Source of the DNA: CBDCCT01 sp965214995
GTDB lineage: Bacteria > Deinococcota > Deinococci > Deinococcales > Trueperaceae
NCBI GenBank assembly: GCA_965214995.1
Contig: CBDCCT010000002.1
Span: 3,782,001 to 3,846,000, forward strand
Reading direction: 5' to 3'
Length of the DNA stretch: 64,000 bases
The notes beneath the pieces are model-generated. The model saw only the letters and a list, made by a program, of their open reading frames with translations. It was not told where the DNA came from and searched no databases. A program made the translations under genes and the position numbers. Shown here piece by piece: positions 34,708 to 43,431 of this stretch (positions are counted from its first letter, which is position 1; each line of letters starts with the position of its first letter).

Positions 34708-36237
34708 ATGGGCAACGCCGTCTCAATGAAGGGCATCACCAAACGTTTTCCTTTGGTGCTGGCGAACGACCACGTAGATTTTGGCGTGAATTGGGGCGAG
34801 GTGCACGCGCTTATCGGCGAGAACGGCGCGGGCAAGAGCACCCTGATGAAAATCCTTTATGGGCTTCAGCAGCCGGACTCGGGCGAGATTCTGGTGGACG
34901 GCAAGCCCGTCGCCATCCACAGCGCCAAGGACGCGATTCGTTTGGGCATCGGCATGGTCCACCAGCACTTTATGCTGGTCGAGCCCCTGTCGGTCGCGGA
35001 AAACATGGTGCTCGGGTCGGAGCCGACCACCGGGCTCTCTCTGAATTACCGCGCGGCGAGGACAAAAACGCGCGACCTCATCGCGCGTTTCGGGTTTGAC
35101 ATCGACCCCGACAGCCGAATTGAGGATCTACCCCTGGGGCTCCAGCAGCAGGTCGAGATTCTTAAAACGCTCTACCGCGACGCGCGCATCCTCATCATGG
35201 ACGAGCCCACCGCGGTCTTGACGCCGCAGGAGACGCGCGGGCTGTTCCGTTTCGTCCGCGACTTCGCGGCGGCGGGCCACGCGGTGGTGTTTATCTCGCA
35301 TAAGTTGGACGAGGTGATGGAGATTTGCGACCGCATGAGCGTGATGCGCGACGGGCGCATGATAGGCACGGTGGCGCGCGAGGAGACGGACCAGCGGCGG
35401 CTGGCGACGATGATGGTCGGGCGCGAGGTAATTTTGCGCGTCGAGAAGGGGCTACCTGAGCCCAAGGAGGTGCGGCTCGAGCTTCACGACATAACCGTCA
35501 AAGACCCGCTCAAAGGCAAGCCGCTGGTGGACGGGGTGTCGTTCGCGCTCCGCGCGGGCGAGATTTTGGGCATCGCTGGCATCGAGGGCAACGGGCAGTC
35601 CGAACTCGTCGAGGCCGTCGCCGGGCTGCGCAAGGTGGACGGGGGCCGCGTGCTGATGGGCGGTAAAGACGTGACCAACGTAAGCGCCAAGGCGCGCCGC
35701 GAGGCGGGGCTCTCACACATCCCCGAGGACAGATTTGAACGCGGGCTGGTCGCCACCTACAGCGCCGCGATGAATAGCATTTTGGGCGACCACGCCCACG
35801 CCCCCTACAGCGGCCCGCTGGGGTTCTTGAACGAGCGCAAGATAGAGGCGCACGCCGAGCGGCTGGTGCATGACTACGACGTGCGGCCTCCCTCGACCAC
35901 CGTGCCTGCGGGGAGCTATTCGGGGGGAAACGCGCAAAAGCTCATCGTGGCGCGCGAGCTCGAGCGCGCGCCCCACATCCTCATCGCCTCGCAGCCCACG
36001 CGCGGCGTGGACATCGGCGCCATCGAGTTTATCCACAAACAGATAGTCCGGGCGCGCGACGAGGGGCTGGCGGTGCTGCTCGTCTCGGCCGACTTAAACG
36101 AGGTGATGAGCCTGTCCGACCGTATCCTGGTCATCTACGAGGGCCGAATCATGGGTGAGCTTGCGCAAGCCGAGGCGACGGCGGAGACGCTGGGGCTGCT
36201 CATGGCGGGGTCGACGGTGCGGGATGAGGTTGCCTGA
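34708..36237 (+). CDS. Nucleoside/BMP-type ABC transporter ATPase (two fused domains)
   Basis: 509 residues with tandem ATPase domains. First: GENGAGKSTLMKILYGLQQP, MVHQHFMLVEPLSVAENMVL, LIMDEPTAVLTP. Second: GIEGNGQSELVEAVAGL (degenerate Walker A), IPEDRFERGLV, YSGGNAQKLIVARELE, IASQPTRGVDIGA. This is the NupO/YufO pattern of importers for nucleosides with a BmpA-type lipoprotein. The permease and binding-protein genes are not in the window, which is unusual for this family. Confidence 0.9.
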   Translation: MGNAVSMKGITKRFPLVLANDHVDFGVNWGEVHALIGENGAGKSTLMKILYGLQQPDSGEILVDGKPVAIHSAKDAIRLGIGMVHQHFMLVEPLSVAENMVLGSEPTTGLSLNYRAARTKTRDLIARFGFDIDPDSRIEDLPLGLQQQVEILKTLYRDARILIMDEPTAVLTPQETRGLFRFVRDFAAAGHAVVFISHKLDEVMEICDRMSVMRDGRMIGTVAREETDQRRLATMMVGREVILRVEKGLPEPKEVRLELHDITVKDPLKGKPLVDGVSFALRAGEILGIAGIEGNGQSELVEAVAGLRKVDGGRVLMGGKDVTNVSAKARREAGLSHIPEDRFERGLVATYSAAMNSILGDHAHAPYSGPLGFLNERKIEAHAERLVHDYDVRPPSTTVPAGSYSGGNAQKLIVARELERAPHILIASQPTRGVDIGAIEFIHKQIVRARDEGLAVLLVSADLNEVMSLSDRILVIYEGRIMGELAQAEATAETLGLLMAGSTVRDEVA

Positions 36238-36256
36238 AGCTTGTCCGTCTCCCCTA

Positions 36257-36297
36257 TTGGTGGTTCTTGGTTGGTGGTTCTTGGTTGGTGGTTCTTG
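36257..36297. repeat. Short tandem repeat, 14-bp unit
   Basis: TTGGTGGTTCTTGG repeated two full times plus 13 bp, directly after the ABC ATPase gene in the 194-bp region before metX's 3' end. No coding potential. Copy number may vary by slippage. Confidence 0.9.
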
Positions 36298-36431
36298 CTC
36301 GAGCCACCCATACTGGTCTATAGTTCTGGAATCCTGTTATTTTTCAAGGGTTTTGTTAGAGAGTTTTGCCAAACAGTGAAAGGTCGTCAGAGCCGCCCGC
36401 GAAACTCAAGCGGGGGCCAAAATCGTCCGCC

Positions 36432-37640
36432 TCATCGGTCCACCGCAGCCAAAAACCGCCGCAACCGCACCGCGAGCTGGGGGAATTCTATTAAAAAAGC
36501 GTCGTGGCCGTGGGGCGAGGTGAGGCGGGCGTAGGCGGCGTGGGGCAGCGCGTCGGCGAGCGCCTTGACTTCGTCTTCGGGATAAAGCACGTCGCTGTCG
36601 ATGCCCATGACGAGGGCGGGCATCGTGAGGCGGGCGAGCACGTCGGCGAGGCGGCCGCGGCCCTCGGCTAGGTCGTAGTCGTCCATCGCGCGGGTGAGGT
36701 AGAGATACGTGTTGGCGTCAAAGCGCTTGACGAGCTTGACGCCCTGGTAGGCGAGGTAGGATTCGATTTCGAAAGAGCGGCCCAACAGGTCGCGTGAGGC
36801 GCTCACGCGCTCGCGGCCGAACTTGGCCTCCAAGGAATCCACCGAGCGGTAGGAGAGCATGGCGACGGCGCGCGCCAAGCCCAGGCCCGTTTCGGGCTGA
36901 TGCTCGGGCGGGTAGCGCCCGTCCTGCCAAAGGGGGTCGGCGGTGATGGCGCGGCGCGCCACCTCGTTGAGGCCAATCGCCCAGGCCGAGTGCCGCGCGC
37001 CGATGGCGACGGGGACGATTCTACGCACGCGTTCGGGGTGCGTGGCGGCCCACTCGAGCACCTGCATCCCCCCCATCGAGCCGCCGACAACCGCGTGGAG
37101 CGTCCCCACGCCCAAGGAGTCCAGAAGCCGCCGCTGCACCTCGACCATGTCCCGAACCGTATAGCGGGGAAACGTTAGGCCGTAGGGCTCGCCCGTCGTA
37201 GGGTTCACGCTGCTCGGGCCGGTGGTGCCGTAGCAGCCGCCCAGGACGTTGCTACAGACGACGAAAAAGCGCGCGGTGTCGATGGGCTTGCCCGGGCCGA
37301 TGAGCGGGTCCCACCAGCCGGGCACCTCCCTGTCCCCTGCGCCCGCCCCCGCCTGCACGCCCGCCGCGTGGGCCGAGCCGGTGAGCGCGTGGACGAGCAG
37401 GACCGCGTTGTCGCCCGCCGGGTTGAGCTCGCCGTAGGTCTCGAACGCCACGGTGACGCGCTCCAAGAGGCCGCCGAGCTCGAGCCGCAGGGGCTGCTCG
37501 GGCGTGGCGACCTCCAGCGACCGCGGCGTCACCGCGCCCACGCGGCCCGCCGGGTGAGGGCCGGTCCGGGCCAAAAGCGCGGCGTGGTCGCCCCAGGTCT
37601 CGTGGACGAGGGTAACAGGGGTGACGGGGGTGCGGCTCAC
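36432..37640 (-). CDS. metX: Homoserine O-acetyltransferase MetX
   Basis: 402-residue alpha/beta hydrolase-fold acyltransferase making O-acetylhomoserine (or O-succinyl) for direct sulfhydrylation. Visible: VAFETYGELNPAGDNAVLLVHALTG, VVCSNVLGGCYGTTGPSS, the nucleophile elbow AVVGGSMGGMQVLEWA, catalytic acid VMGIDSDVLYP and His SPHGHDAFLIE. The GTG start overlaps the stop of the upstream PLP gene by 4 bp. Third gene of a riboswitch-controlled methionine operon. Confidence 0.95.
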   Translation of the reverse strand: MSRTPVTPVTLVHETWGDHAALLARTGPHPAGRVGAVTPRSLEVATPEQPLRLELGGLLERVTVAFETYGELNPAGDNAVLLVHALTGSAHAAGVQAGAGAGDREVPGWWDPLIGPGKPIDTARFFVVCSNVLGGCYGTTGPSSVNPTTGEPYGLTFPRYTVRDMVEVQRRLLDSLGVGTLHAVVGGSMGGMQVLEWAATHPERVRRIVPVAIGARHSAWAIGLNEVARRAITADPLWQDGRYPPEHQPETGLGLARAVAMLSYRSVDSLEAKFGRERVSASRDLLGRSFEIESYLAYQGVKLVKRFDANTYLYLTRAMDDYDLAEGRGRLADVLARLTMPALVMGIDSDVLYPEDEVKALADALPHAAYARLTSPHGHDAFLIEFPQLAVRLRRFLAAVDR

Positions 37641-38893
37641 GCGAGCGCCCGCCCGAAGTCCGCCTTGAGATCGTCCACGTCCTCGAGCCCCACCGAGACC
37701 CGCACCAGCGCGGGAAGGACCCCGGCGCGGCGCTTGGCCTCGTCACTCAGGCCCGCGTGGGTGGTGGTCCAGGGGTTGATGACCGCGGTTTTGGCGTCGC
37801 CCAAGTTCGCCAGGTGCGAGGCCAGCTCGACCCGGTCGAGAAAACGGTGCGCGGCGGCGGTGTCGTGAGTTTCAAAGCTCAAGACCGCGCCGAAGCCGTG
37901 GCGGAGAGTGCGCCGCGCGGCCTCGTGCGAGGGATGCGACGGCAGGCCGGGGTAGACGACGCGCGTCACCCCGGGCTGTTCATTAAACCAGTGGGCGAGC
38001 GCCAGCGCCGTTTCGCACGAACGCGCCACGCGTAAGGAGAGCGTTTCCAAACCCTGTAAACCTAAAGAGGCGGCGTGGGGCGACAGGGTCATGCCCATCG
38101 TGAAGAGCCCCAAGTCGTGCGCGCGGGCCGTAAAGGCAGTCTTCCCCGCTCGAGACAGATAGCTCCGGCCCCGGCTGTCAGGTGTGTTAAAGGCGGGAAA
38201 CTTGCCGTTGTCCCACCCGTAGCGGCCCGCCTCGACGACAGCCCCGCCCACAAAGGCGCCGTGACCGCCGATCCACTTTGTCGCCGAGTGGACGACCACG
38301 TCGGCCCCCAGCGCGAGAGGCTGGCAGAGGTAGCCGCCGCAGCCCCAGGTGTTGTCCACCACCAGCGGCACCTCATGCTCATGACACAGCTCGGCGACGG
38401 CGGTTATGTCGGGCACGGCGCCGCTGGGGTTGGCGATGGTCTCCAGCCAGACCGCCGCGGTTTCGGGTCGCAGCGCCCCTCGCACGCCGTCGGGGGTGGG
38501 CGAAACGCGGCTCACGGAAACGCCCCAGGGCTCGAGCAGCTTCGTCGCCACCCCGAAGGTGCCGCCGAAGAGCTCGTCGGAGAGCACCAGGTGCGCGCCC
38601 GGCGCGAGCAGCGTGAAAAGCGCCGCGGTCGTCGCCGCCTGGCCCGAGGCGAGCGCCAAACCCGCCGCGCCCCCCTCGAGCGCGACCAAGCGCGCCACAA
38701 AAGCCGCCACCGTCGGGTTGTGCATCCGCCCGTACTGGTTGCCGGGCGCTTCGCCCGCGAACAGAGCTGCCGCGCCCGCCGCGCTCTCGAAGGTGTAGGC
38801 CGCGGTCGCGTAGACGGGCACGGCGCGCGCCTTTGTGACCGGGTCGGCCTCCTCCTGGCCCGCGTGGACCTGGAGCGTATCGAAAGCGGGCAC
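37637..38893 (-). CDS. O-acetylhomoserine sulfhydrylase-type PLP enzyme, copy 1
   Basis: 418-residue Cys/Met-metabolism PLP enzyme. Signatures: HAGQEEADPVTKARAVPVYATA, QYGRMHNPTVAAF, ALASGQAATTAALFTLL, VVDNTWGCGGYLCQPL and the PLP lysine in VVHSATKWIGGHG. The length and FETLQxHAG-like start place it with MetY rather than cystathionine gamma-synthase. GTG start abuts the copy 2 stop; stop overlaps metX. The duplicate may favour different thiol donors. Confidence 0.88.
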   Translation of the reverse strand: MPAFDTLQVHAGQEEADPVTKARAVPVYATAAYTFESAAGAAALFAGEAPGNQYGRMHNPTVAAFVARLVALEGGAAGLALASGQAATTAALFTLLAPGAHLVLSDELFGGTFGVATKLLEPWGVSVSRVSPTPDGVRGALRPETAAVWLETIANPSGAVPDITAVAELCHEHEVPLVVDNTWGCGGYLCQPLALGADVVVHSATKWIGGHGAFVGGAVVEAGRYGWDNGKFPAFNTPDSRGRSYLSRAGKTAFTARAHDLGLFTMGMTLSPHAASLGLQGLETLSLRVARSCETALALAHWFNEQPGVTRVVYPGLPSHPSHEAARRTLRHGFGAVLSFETHDTAAAHRFLDRVELASHLANLGDAKTAVINPWTTTHAGLSDEAKRRAGVLPALVRVSVGLEDVDDLKADFGRALA

Positions 38894-40207
38894 TTACGCC
38901 CCGACGGGGAGCCGGCTCGCCGCCAAGGCCTGCGCGAAGTCCTCTTTGAGGTCGTCGATGTGCTCGAGCCCCGTCGCCACCCGGACCGTGCCCGGCGTGA
39001 CGCCCGCGGAAAGGAGTTGTGCCTCGCCCAGTTGCGAGTGCGTGGTCGAGGCGGGATGCGTGACCGAGGTTTTGGCGTCGCCCAAGTTGACGAGGCGCGA
39101 GGCGAGCGTGACGGCGTTGAGAAAACCCTTGCCCGCCTCGTGCCCGCCCGCTATCTCGAAGGTGAGGATGCCGCCCGCGCCGCGCGGGTAATGCTGCTTG
39201 GCGCGCTCATGATAGGGATGGCCCGGCAGGCCGGGGTAGTTGACCGACGCGACGCCCGGCTGTTCTTGGAGCCAGCGCGCGAGCTCCAGGGTGTTCGACA
39301 CGTGCCGCTCGGCCCGGAGCGACAGGGTCTCTAAACCCTGGAGGAAAAGGAACGCGTTGAGCGGCGCCAGGGCCGCGCCCACGTCTCTTAATCCCTCGAC
39401 GCGCGCCCGCACCGCGAAGGCGATATTGCCAAAGGGCCCGTCCGCGCCGAACACGTCCCAGAAAACGAGGCCGTGATACGACGGCGAGGGCTCGGTAAAG
39501 TCGGGGTAGCGCCCGTTGCCCCAGTTGAAGCTCCCCGCGTCCACGATAAGCCCGCCGATGCCCGTGCCGTGCCCGTTAATCCACTTTGTCGCGGAGTGAA
39601 TCACAACGTCCGCGCCGTGCTCGATGGGCCGGTAGAGATAACCTCCCATCGCCGAGGTGCTGTCGACCACCACCGCCACGCCCCGCGCGTGCGCCGCGTC
39701 CGCGATGGCGTCTAGGTCGGGCAGCGCCAAGGAGGGGTTGGGGATGGACTCGCAGTAGACGGCCTTGGTGTTCTCGTCAATCAAGCGCGCGTAGTCTTCG
39801 GGGTCGTCGTCGGGGCCGACGAAGCGCACCTCAATGCCTAAGCGCGGCAGGGTCACGCCGAAGAGGTTGCGGGTGCCGCCATAAAGGTTGGGCGACGAGA
39901 CAACGTTGTCGCCCGCGCGGCAGAGGGTCGTGAGGGTGATGAACTCGGCGGCGTGGCCCGAGGCCACCGCGAGGGCGGCGACGCCCCCCTCGAGCGCCGC
40001 CACCCGGTCCTCCAACACCGCGTTGGTCGGGTTCATGATGCGCGAATAGATGTTGCCGAACTCCTGGAGCGCGAAAAGCCTCGCGGCGTGGTCGGCGTCG
40101 TCAAAGGCGAAAGCGGTGGTCTGGTAGATGGGCACGGCGCGCGACTTCGTCGTCGGGTCGGCGGCTTGTCCGGCGTGGATTTGCAGGGTTTCAAAGCGGT
40201 AGGGCAT
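38894..40207 (-). CDS. metY: O-acetylhomoserine sulfhydrylase MetY, copy 2
   Basis: 437 residues, first gene of the operon. It has FETLQIHAGQAADPTTKSRAVP, IYSRIMNPTNAVLEDRVAALEGG, NPSLALPDLDAIADAAH, VVVDSTSAMGGYLYRP and the PLP lysine in VVIHSATKWINGHG, all typical of MetY. ATG has GAGGAGA upstream. It uses sulfide to convert O-acetylhomoserine to homocysteine. A SAM-I riboswitch lies in the leader on the same strand. Confidence 0.93.
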   Translation of the reverse strand: MPYRFETLQIHAGQAADPTTKSRAVPIYQTTAFAFDDADHAARLFALQEFGNIYSRIMNPTNAVLEDRVAALEGGVAALAVASGHAAEFITLTTLCRAGDNVVSSPNLYGGTRNLFGVTLPRLGIEVRFVGPDDDPEDYARLIDENTKAVYCESIPNPSLALPDLDAIADAAHARGVAVVVDSTSAMGGYLYRPIEHGADVVIHSATKWINGHGTGIGGLIVDAGSFNWGNGRYPDFTEPSPSYHGLVFWDVFGADGPFGNIAFAVRARVEGLRDVGAALAPLNAFLFLQGLETLSLRAERHVSNTLELARWLQEQPGVASVNYPGLPGHPYHERAKQHYPRGAGGILTFEIAGGHEAGKGFLNAVTLASRLVNLGDAKTSVTHPASTTHSQLGEAQLLSAGVTPGTVRVATGLEHIDDLKEDFAQALAASRLPVGA

Positions 40208-40220
40208 GGGTCTCCTCTGT

Positions 40221-40242
40221 TTAGTATCTAATTAGTATCTAA
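40221..40242 (-). repeat. Tandem 11-bp repeat near the metY start, possible internal promoter
   Basis: TTAGTATCTAA occurs twice in perfect tandem just upstream of the metY ribosome binding site. On the minus strand it gives two GATACT elements, the second about 19 bp behind TTGCTT, so a promoter bypassing the riboswitch is possible but weak. Confidence 0.4.
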
Positions 40243-40479
40243 GCAGTAAGCAAGTATTAAACCAAAAGGGACGCTGCTAACACGTCCGCTGCAGCCTGTT
40301 CACATGCGGTCGTGACTTGTACGAAGTCTTAGGTGGACTTACGCGTCACGCCGCGCGGCGCATTCGCCGGGCGTGCGTTGTGATTTGCAAAAACTTTGGA
40401 GGAAGGGTCAACATGGCGGCCTCTCTTTCTCGAGCCCGAGCTCGACTTACCCTTTACAAGGCTGCGAGGCGCGTCACGC

Positions 40480-40602
40480 CTCTATCTCTCCGGCCCGCGC
40501 GCCATCGTGACGCGGCAAACCGGCTGGAAGAAGCACCCGCTTACATGAAAGCTGGTTGCTGCGGCGTCTTCGGGCCAGGTCCCTCAACCGCTCCTGATAG
40601 AG
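40480..40602 (-). promoter_or_regulatory. SAM-I (S-box) riboswitch
   Basis: On the minus strand P1 is CTCTATC (40596-40602) pairing with GATAGAG (40480-40486). In order follow AGGAGCGG, TGAGGGACCTGGCCCGA, AAGACGCCGCAGCAACC and GGTGCTTCTTCCAGC, matching the conserved S-box core (GGGA, CUGGCCC, GCAACC, GGUGC..UUCC). A GAGGCG-TGACG-CGCCTC hairpin starts within the P1 3' strand and would compete with it. The downstream leader is ~270 nt with no clear poly-U terminator, so the expression platform is unresolved. High SAM should repress the metY-metY-metX operon. Confidence 0.95.
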
Positions 40603-40623
40603 CCACCCGTGGGTGGTAAGAGG

Positions 40624-40652
40624 AGTAAAGCACAAGTCGGGGGGAGATGCAA
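40624..40652 (-). promoter_or_regulatory. Promoter of the SAM-riboswitch methionine operon
   Basis: Minus strand TTGCAT (-35, 40647-40652) and TTTACT (-10, 40624-40629) with a 17-bp spacer, putting the start near 40617, about 15 nt before the riboswitch P1. Confidence 0.65.
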
Positions 40653-40893
40653 GGGGCGGAGGCTCCCGCGGGCACCTGACCCGGTTGAAAAACAACACGG
40701 CCGAAAGGCAGCGTTAAAAGAGCGTTAAAAGGCGGCGGGGAGGTCCGGTTAAACAAAAGCGGATGTGACGCTTTAGGCCCGCCTGAAACATCCAACTGCT
40801 ATCTTTGGCGTGTAAAACCGAGTAATTTTAGGTTGCTCTGGATCACATGTTGTGCTGTGTAGAGCCTTCGGGGGGAGCTCAGGAGTTTTCGCC
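40653..40893. other. Non-coding spacer between the methionine promoter and the LuxR-type gene
   Basis: 241 bp without a supported gene. It separates two divergent transcripts and ends with the AGGAG ribosome binding site (40880-40884) of the LuxR-type gene. No repeat or hairpin stands out. Confidence 0.4.
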
Positions 40894-41445
40894 ATGATCA
40901 CCATCTTTCTCGACACCCCCAACCTCCTGATGAAAGAAACGCTCGGCCTGCTGCTTTCGAGAGAGGGCTTCGCGCCCACCTCGAGGGCGGACGCCGACCC
41001 CAGAATCGTCCTCAAAGATTTGCAGGGCCACGCCGCCCCCTACCCGCCGCCCCCGCCCTACCGCACGCTCGCCCTGGTGGCCGCGCATGAAAACGACCTG
41101 GTCCACCTTCTTTATCTCGGTTACAAGGGCTATCTGCGGCCCAGCGAGGGCGGCACGACCATAGTCAAAGCGGTCAGGGCCGTGCTCAGGGGCGAGGTGT
41201 GGGGGGAGCGCAAGCTCATCGCGCGGGCGCTCGAGAAGCACGCCGCGCCCTCGCTCACGCGCCGCGAGCACGAGGTCCACCACCTCGTCGTGCGCGGGCT
41301 GTCCAACCGCGAGGTGGCCGAGGAACTGGGTATCGCGGAAAAGACGGTCAAGGGGTACATGTCGTCCTTGCTGAGCAAGCTCGGCGCGAGAAAGCGGACC
41401 GAGCTCATCCTCAACGCGCACAAGGCTCACGCCGAAAGGTCTTAG
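40894..41445 (+). CDS. LuxR-type HTH protein with an atypical receiver-like domain
   Basis: 183 residues from ATG 40894 (AGGAG nine bases upstream). The C-terminus is a LuxR/FixJ helix-turn-helix: SLTRREHEVHHLVVRGLSNR, EVAEELGIAEKTVKGYMSSL, LSKLGARKRTELIL. The N-terminal ~110 residues resemble a receiver (ITIFLDTPNLLMKETL, LVHLLYLGYKGYLRPSEGG) but the usual phospho-acceptor aspartate is not evident, so it may be an unphosphorylated or ligand-controlled form. A proline-rich loop PYPPPPPYR is unusual. Confidence 0.82.
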   Translation: MITIFLDTPNLLMKETLGLLLSREGFAPTSRADADPRIVLKDLQGHAAPYPPPPPYRTLALVAAHENDLVHLLYLGYKGYLRPSEGGTTIVKAVRAVLRGEVWGERKLIARALEKHAAPSLTRREHEVHHLVVRGLSNREVAEELGIAEKTVKGYMSSLLSKLGARKRTELILNAHKAHAERS

Positions 41446-41767
41446 GACCTTGACCCCCCGGGAAGCGAAAATTTGGACTGCTCTAGACTATACGAAAGGG
41501 CAGTGTACCACGAATCGTGTACGGCCCTAAACCGGCCACCGACGCAAAGAACTCGCTCAAACACACAATCCGGGACACCTCCTACGAATGGTTTGGCAAA
41601 CATCGCCACTGCCAGCCGCGACAGGTTTATGCCCCAGTAGCTGCGCAACATAGCTCCTCACATCAAAAGCGAATGCCCACTTCTTTCGGGCGTCACGGCT
41701 TACCGTTACATGCCCCATACGGTACAAGCTCAAACAGTTACGTGGGAAACCTTGGAGTAGAACGTTT
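41446..41767. other. Non-coding region between the LuxR-type gene and the Uma2 gene
   Basis: 322 bp with G+C lower than the flanks. A minus-strand frame (41557-41820) overlaps the Uma2 3' end but matches no family I know and has no ribosome binding site. Nothing else supportable; it may be a decayed insertion. Confidence 0.4.
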
Positions 41768-42460
41768 TTATACTCGAGCCTCTCCCAGCCCCTCCACAAA
41801 CGTTTGATGCTCCTCCCCACCCAAACACCCTTGCAGCGTGGAGAGCACCCCCGCCAAATCTCCGTTCAGAAGCGCGTCAACGTTTAAGCAGAGCCCCGGA
41901 AACGTTCGGCTGTGGATGACGCCCGCTTTGGTCTCGAGCGGCTCATACCGCCCTTCACGCAACACGAACCAGTCGAACGCCGCCTCGTCCACACGCCACA
42001 CCAGATACTCCTGAACACCGCTGCGACGATACACGCCCAGCTTGACGTGTAAATCATAAGACACGCTGCTCGCCGCGATTTCGGCAGCTAGCTCCGGCGC
42101 GCCCTCTACGTAACCGTCATCCCCCACGTGCGCTTGTCCACCCGGAACAAACAAGAACGCGTCAGGCTGAGGTTCGTTGTCTAAGTCCAGCCGAACCGTG
42201 CCATTGTCTCCCAAAAGAACACCGGGCGTCAGCGCGCGGTAAAAGCCCAACCAAGTCATGAGGTCGGCGTGCGGTCCGGCATGTCTTTCAAAACTTACGG
42301 GCGAGGGCATGTACACGACTCCTTCGATAAGCTCCGCTTTTTTTACGTGAGGCATCGCGTGATAGCGGCGCTCAAACTCGGCGCGCGTGAGTCTGTCGCC
42401 GTTTTCCAGAGGCGGCACCGTTGCGGTCGTTTGCCTCTTGCGTGTTTGGGTTACGCTCAT
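41768..42460 (-). CDS. Uma2-family (DUF820) putative PD-(D/E)XK nuclease
   Basis: 230 residues. The DUF820/Uma2 pattern is clear: LTRAEFERRYHAMPHVKKAELIEGVVYMPSP, DNGTVRLDLDNEPQPDAFLFV, ELAAEIAASSVSYDLHVKLGVYRRSGVQEYLVW. The E-x-K-like VKLGVYRRSGVQEYLVWR region and PQPD contain the restriction-fold acidic residues. These proteins occur in many copies in some bacteria; function is unknown, and mobile-element links are suspected. Confidence 0.88.
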   Translation of the reverse strand: MSVTQTRKRQTTATVPPLENGDRLTRAEFERRYHAMPHVKKAELIEGVVYMPSPVSFERHAGPHADLMTWLGFYRALTPGVLLGDNGTVRLDLDNEPQPDAFLFVPGGQAHVGDDGYVEGAPELAAEIAASSVSYDLHVKLGVYRRSGVQEYLVWRVDEAAFDWFVLREGRYEPLETKAGVIHSRTFPGLCLNVDALLNGDLAGVLSTLQGCLGGEEHQTFVEGLGEARV

Positions 42461-42557
42461 CCTGGAGTCCTCCCTTACCCGACAGTTTACCGCAATGGCA
42501 TAGGAGAAAAACGCGCGGTGCGGCTCGAGCTCAGGCGTGTAACAGACGCCACTTTCC

Positions 42558-42596
42558 TGTAAACTTATTTACATTGCTTCGCACCACCCTTACGTT
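42558..42596 (+). promoter_or_regulatory. Operator and promoter of the THI5-type ABC operon
   Basis: Perfect TGTAAA-CTTA-TTTACA palindrome at 42558-42573. Its right half is the -35 TTTACA (42568-42573), followed after 17 bp by TACGTT (42591-42596). A repressor on the palindrome would block the promoter. Confidence 0.6.
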
Positions 42597-42608
42597 GGGA
42601 GTTTCTTT

Positions 42609-43430
42609 TTGAGCCTCGTCCAGACCACCCCGGATAAAACAGCCGGAACCGCCGCACCCCACCGGCCCGCAGTCGTCTCCGTTCGCGGCCTCAACATGGT
42701 TTACAGGGGGCGCGGCACGGAAACGGTGGCGCTCAAAGACGCCCATTTGGAGATTGGGGAAGGCGCGTTCGTCTCGCTCATCGGCCCCTCGGGCTGCGGC
42801 AAGACGACGCTGCTGCGGCTCATCGCCGACCTCATCCAGCCGACCTCGGGCGAGCTGGCCGTCTCCGGTAAGACGCCCCGGCAGGCGCGGCTCGAGCGGG
42901 CGTACGGCTACGTGTTTCAGGCCCCCGTCCTTTACGAGTGGCGCACGGTGCTTAAAAATGTGATGCTGCCTTTAGAAATTATGAAGTTCCCTCCCAAAGA
43001 GCGGCGCGAGCGGGCGGCGCGGCTTCTCAAGATGGTCGGCCTCCAAGACTTTCACGCGCAGTACCCCTGGCAACTCTCGGGCGGGATGCAGCAGCGCGTT
43101 TCGATAGCGCGCGCGCTCGCCTTTGACCCCAAGCTCCTGCTCATGGACGAGCCCTTCGGGGCCTTGGACGAGATTACGCGGGAGGCCATGAACTTAGAAC
43201 TCTTGCGCATCTGGCAGGAAACCGGCAAGACAGTCGTGTTCGTGACCCACTCGATTGCCGAGGCTGTGTTCTTGAGCTCTCACATCGTGGTGATGACGCC
43301 GCGGCCCGGTAAAATCGAGCGCGTGATTGAGGTGGGTCTCCCCTACCCCAGAAGCAACGACACGCGCGAATCTCAAGCATTTTTCGACCTCGCCACCGAG
43401 GTGCGTGAGGCACTGAGGGGCGCGCACTAA
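42609..43430 (+). CDS. NitT/TauT-type ABC transporter ATPase
   Basis: 273 residues with TTG start, no clear Shine-Dalgarno. Walker A GPSGCGKTTLLRLIADL, Q-loop FQAPVLYEWRTVLKNV, signature LSGGMQQRVSIARAL, Walker B LLLMDEPFGALDE, H-loop THSIAEAVFLS. This is the nitrate/sulfonate/taurine/thiamine-precursor family. First gene of a three-gene ABC operon with two permeases. Confidence 0.9.
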   Translation: MSLVQTTPDKTAGTAAPHRPAVVSVRGLNMVYRGRGTETVALKDAHLEIGEGAFVSLIGPSGCGKTTLLRLIADLIQPTSGELAVSGKTPRQARLERAYGYVFQAPVLYEWRTVLKNVMLPLEIMKFPPKERRERAARLLKMVGLQDFHAQYPWQLSGGMQQRVSIARALAFDPKLLLMDEPFGALDEITREAMNLELLRIWQETGKTVVFVTHSIAEAVFLSSHIVVMTPRPGKIERVIEVGLPYPRSNDTRESQAFFDLATEVREALRGAH

Positions 43431-43431
43431 G

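Noticed and set aside
41557..41820. Minus-strand frame of 87 codons overlapping the Uma2 3' end
   Set aside because: No family match, no ribosome binding site and it overlaps a well-supported gene; probably a shadow.
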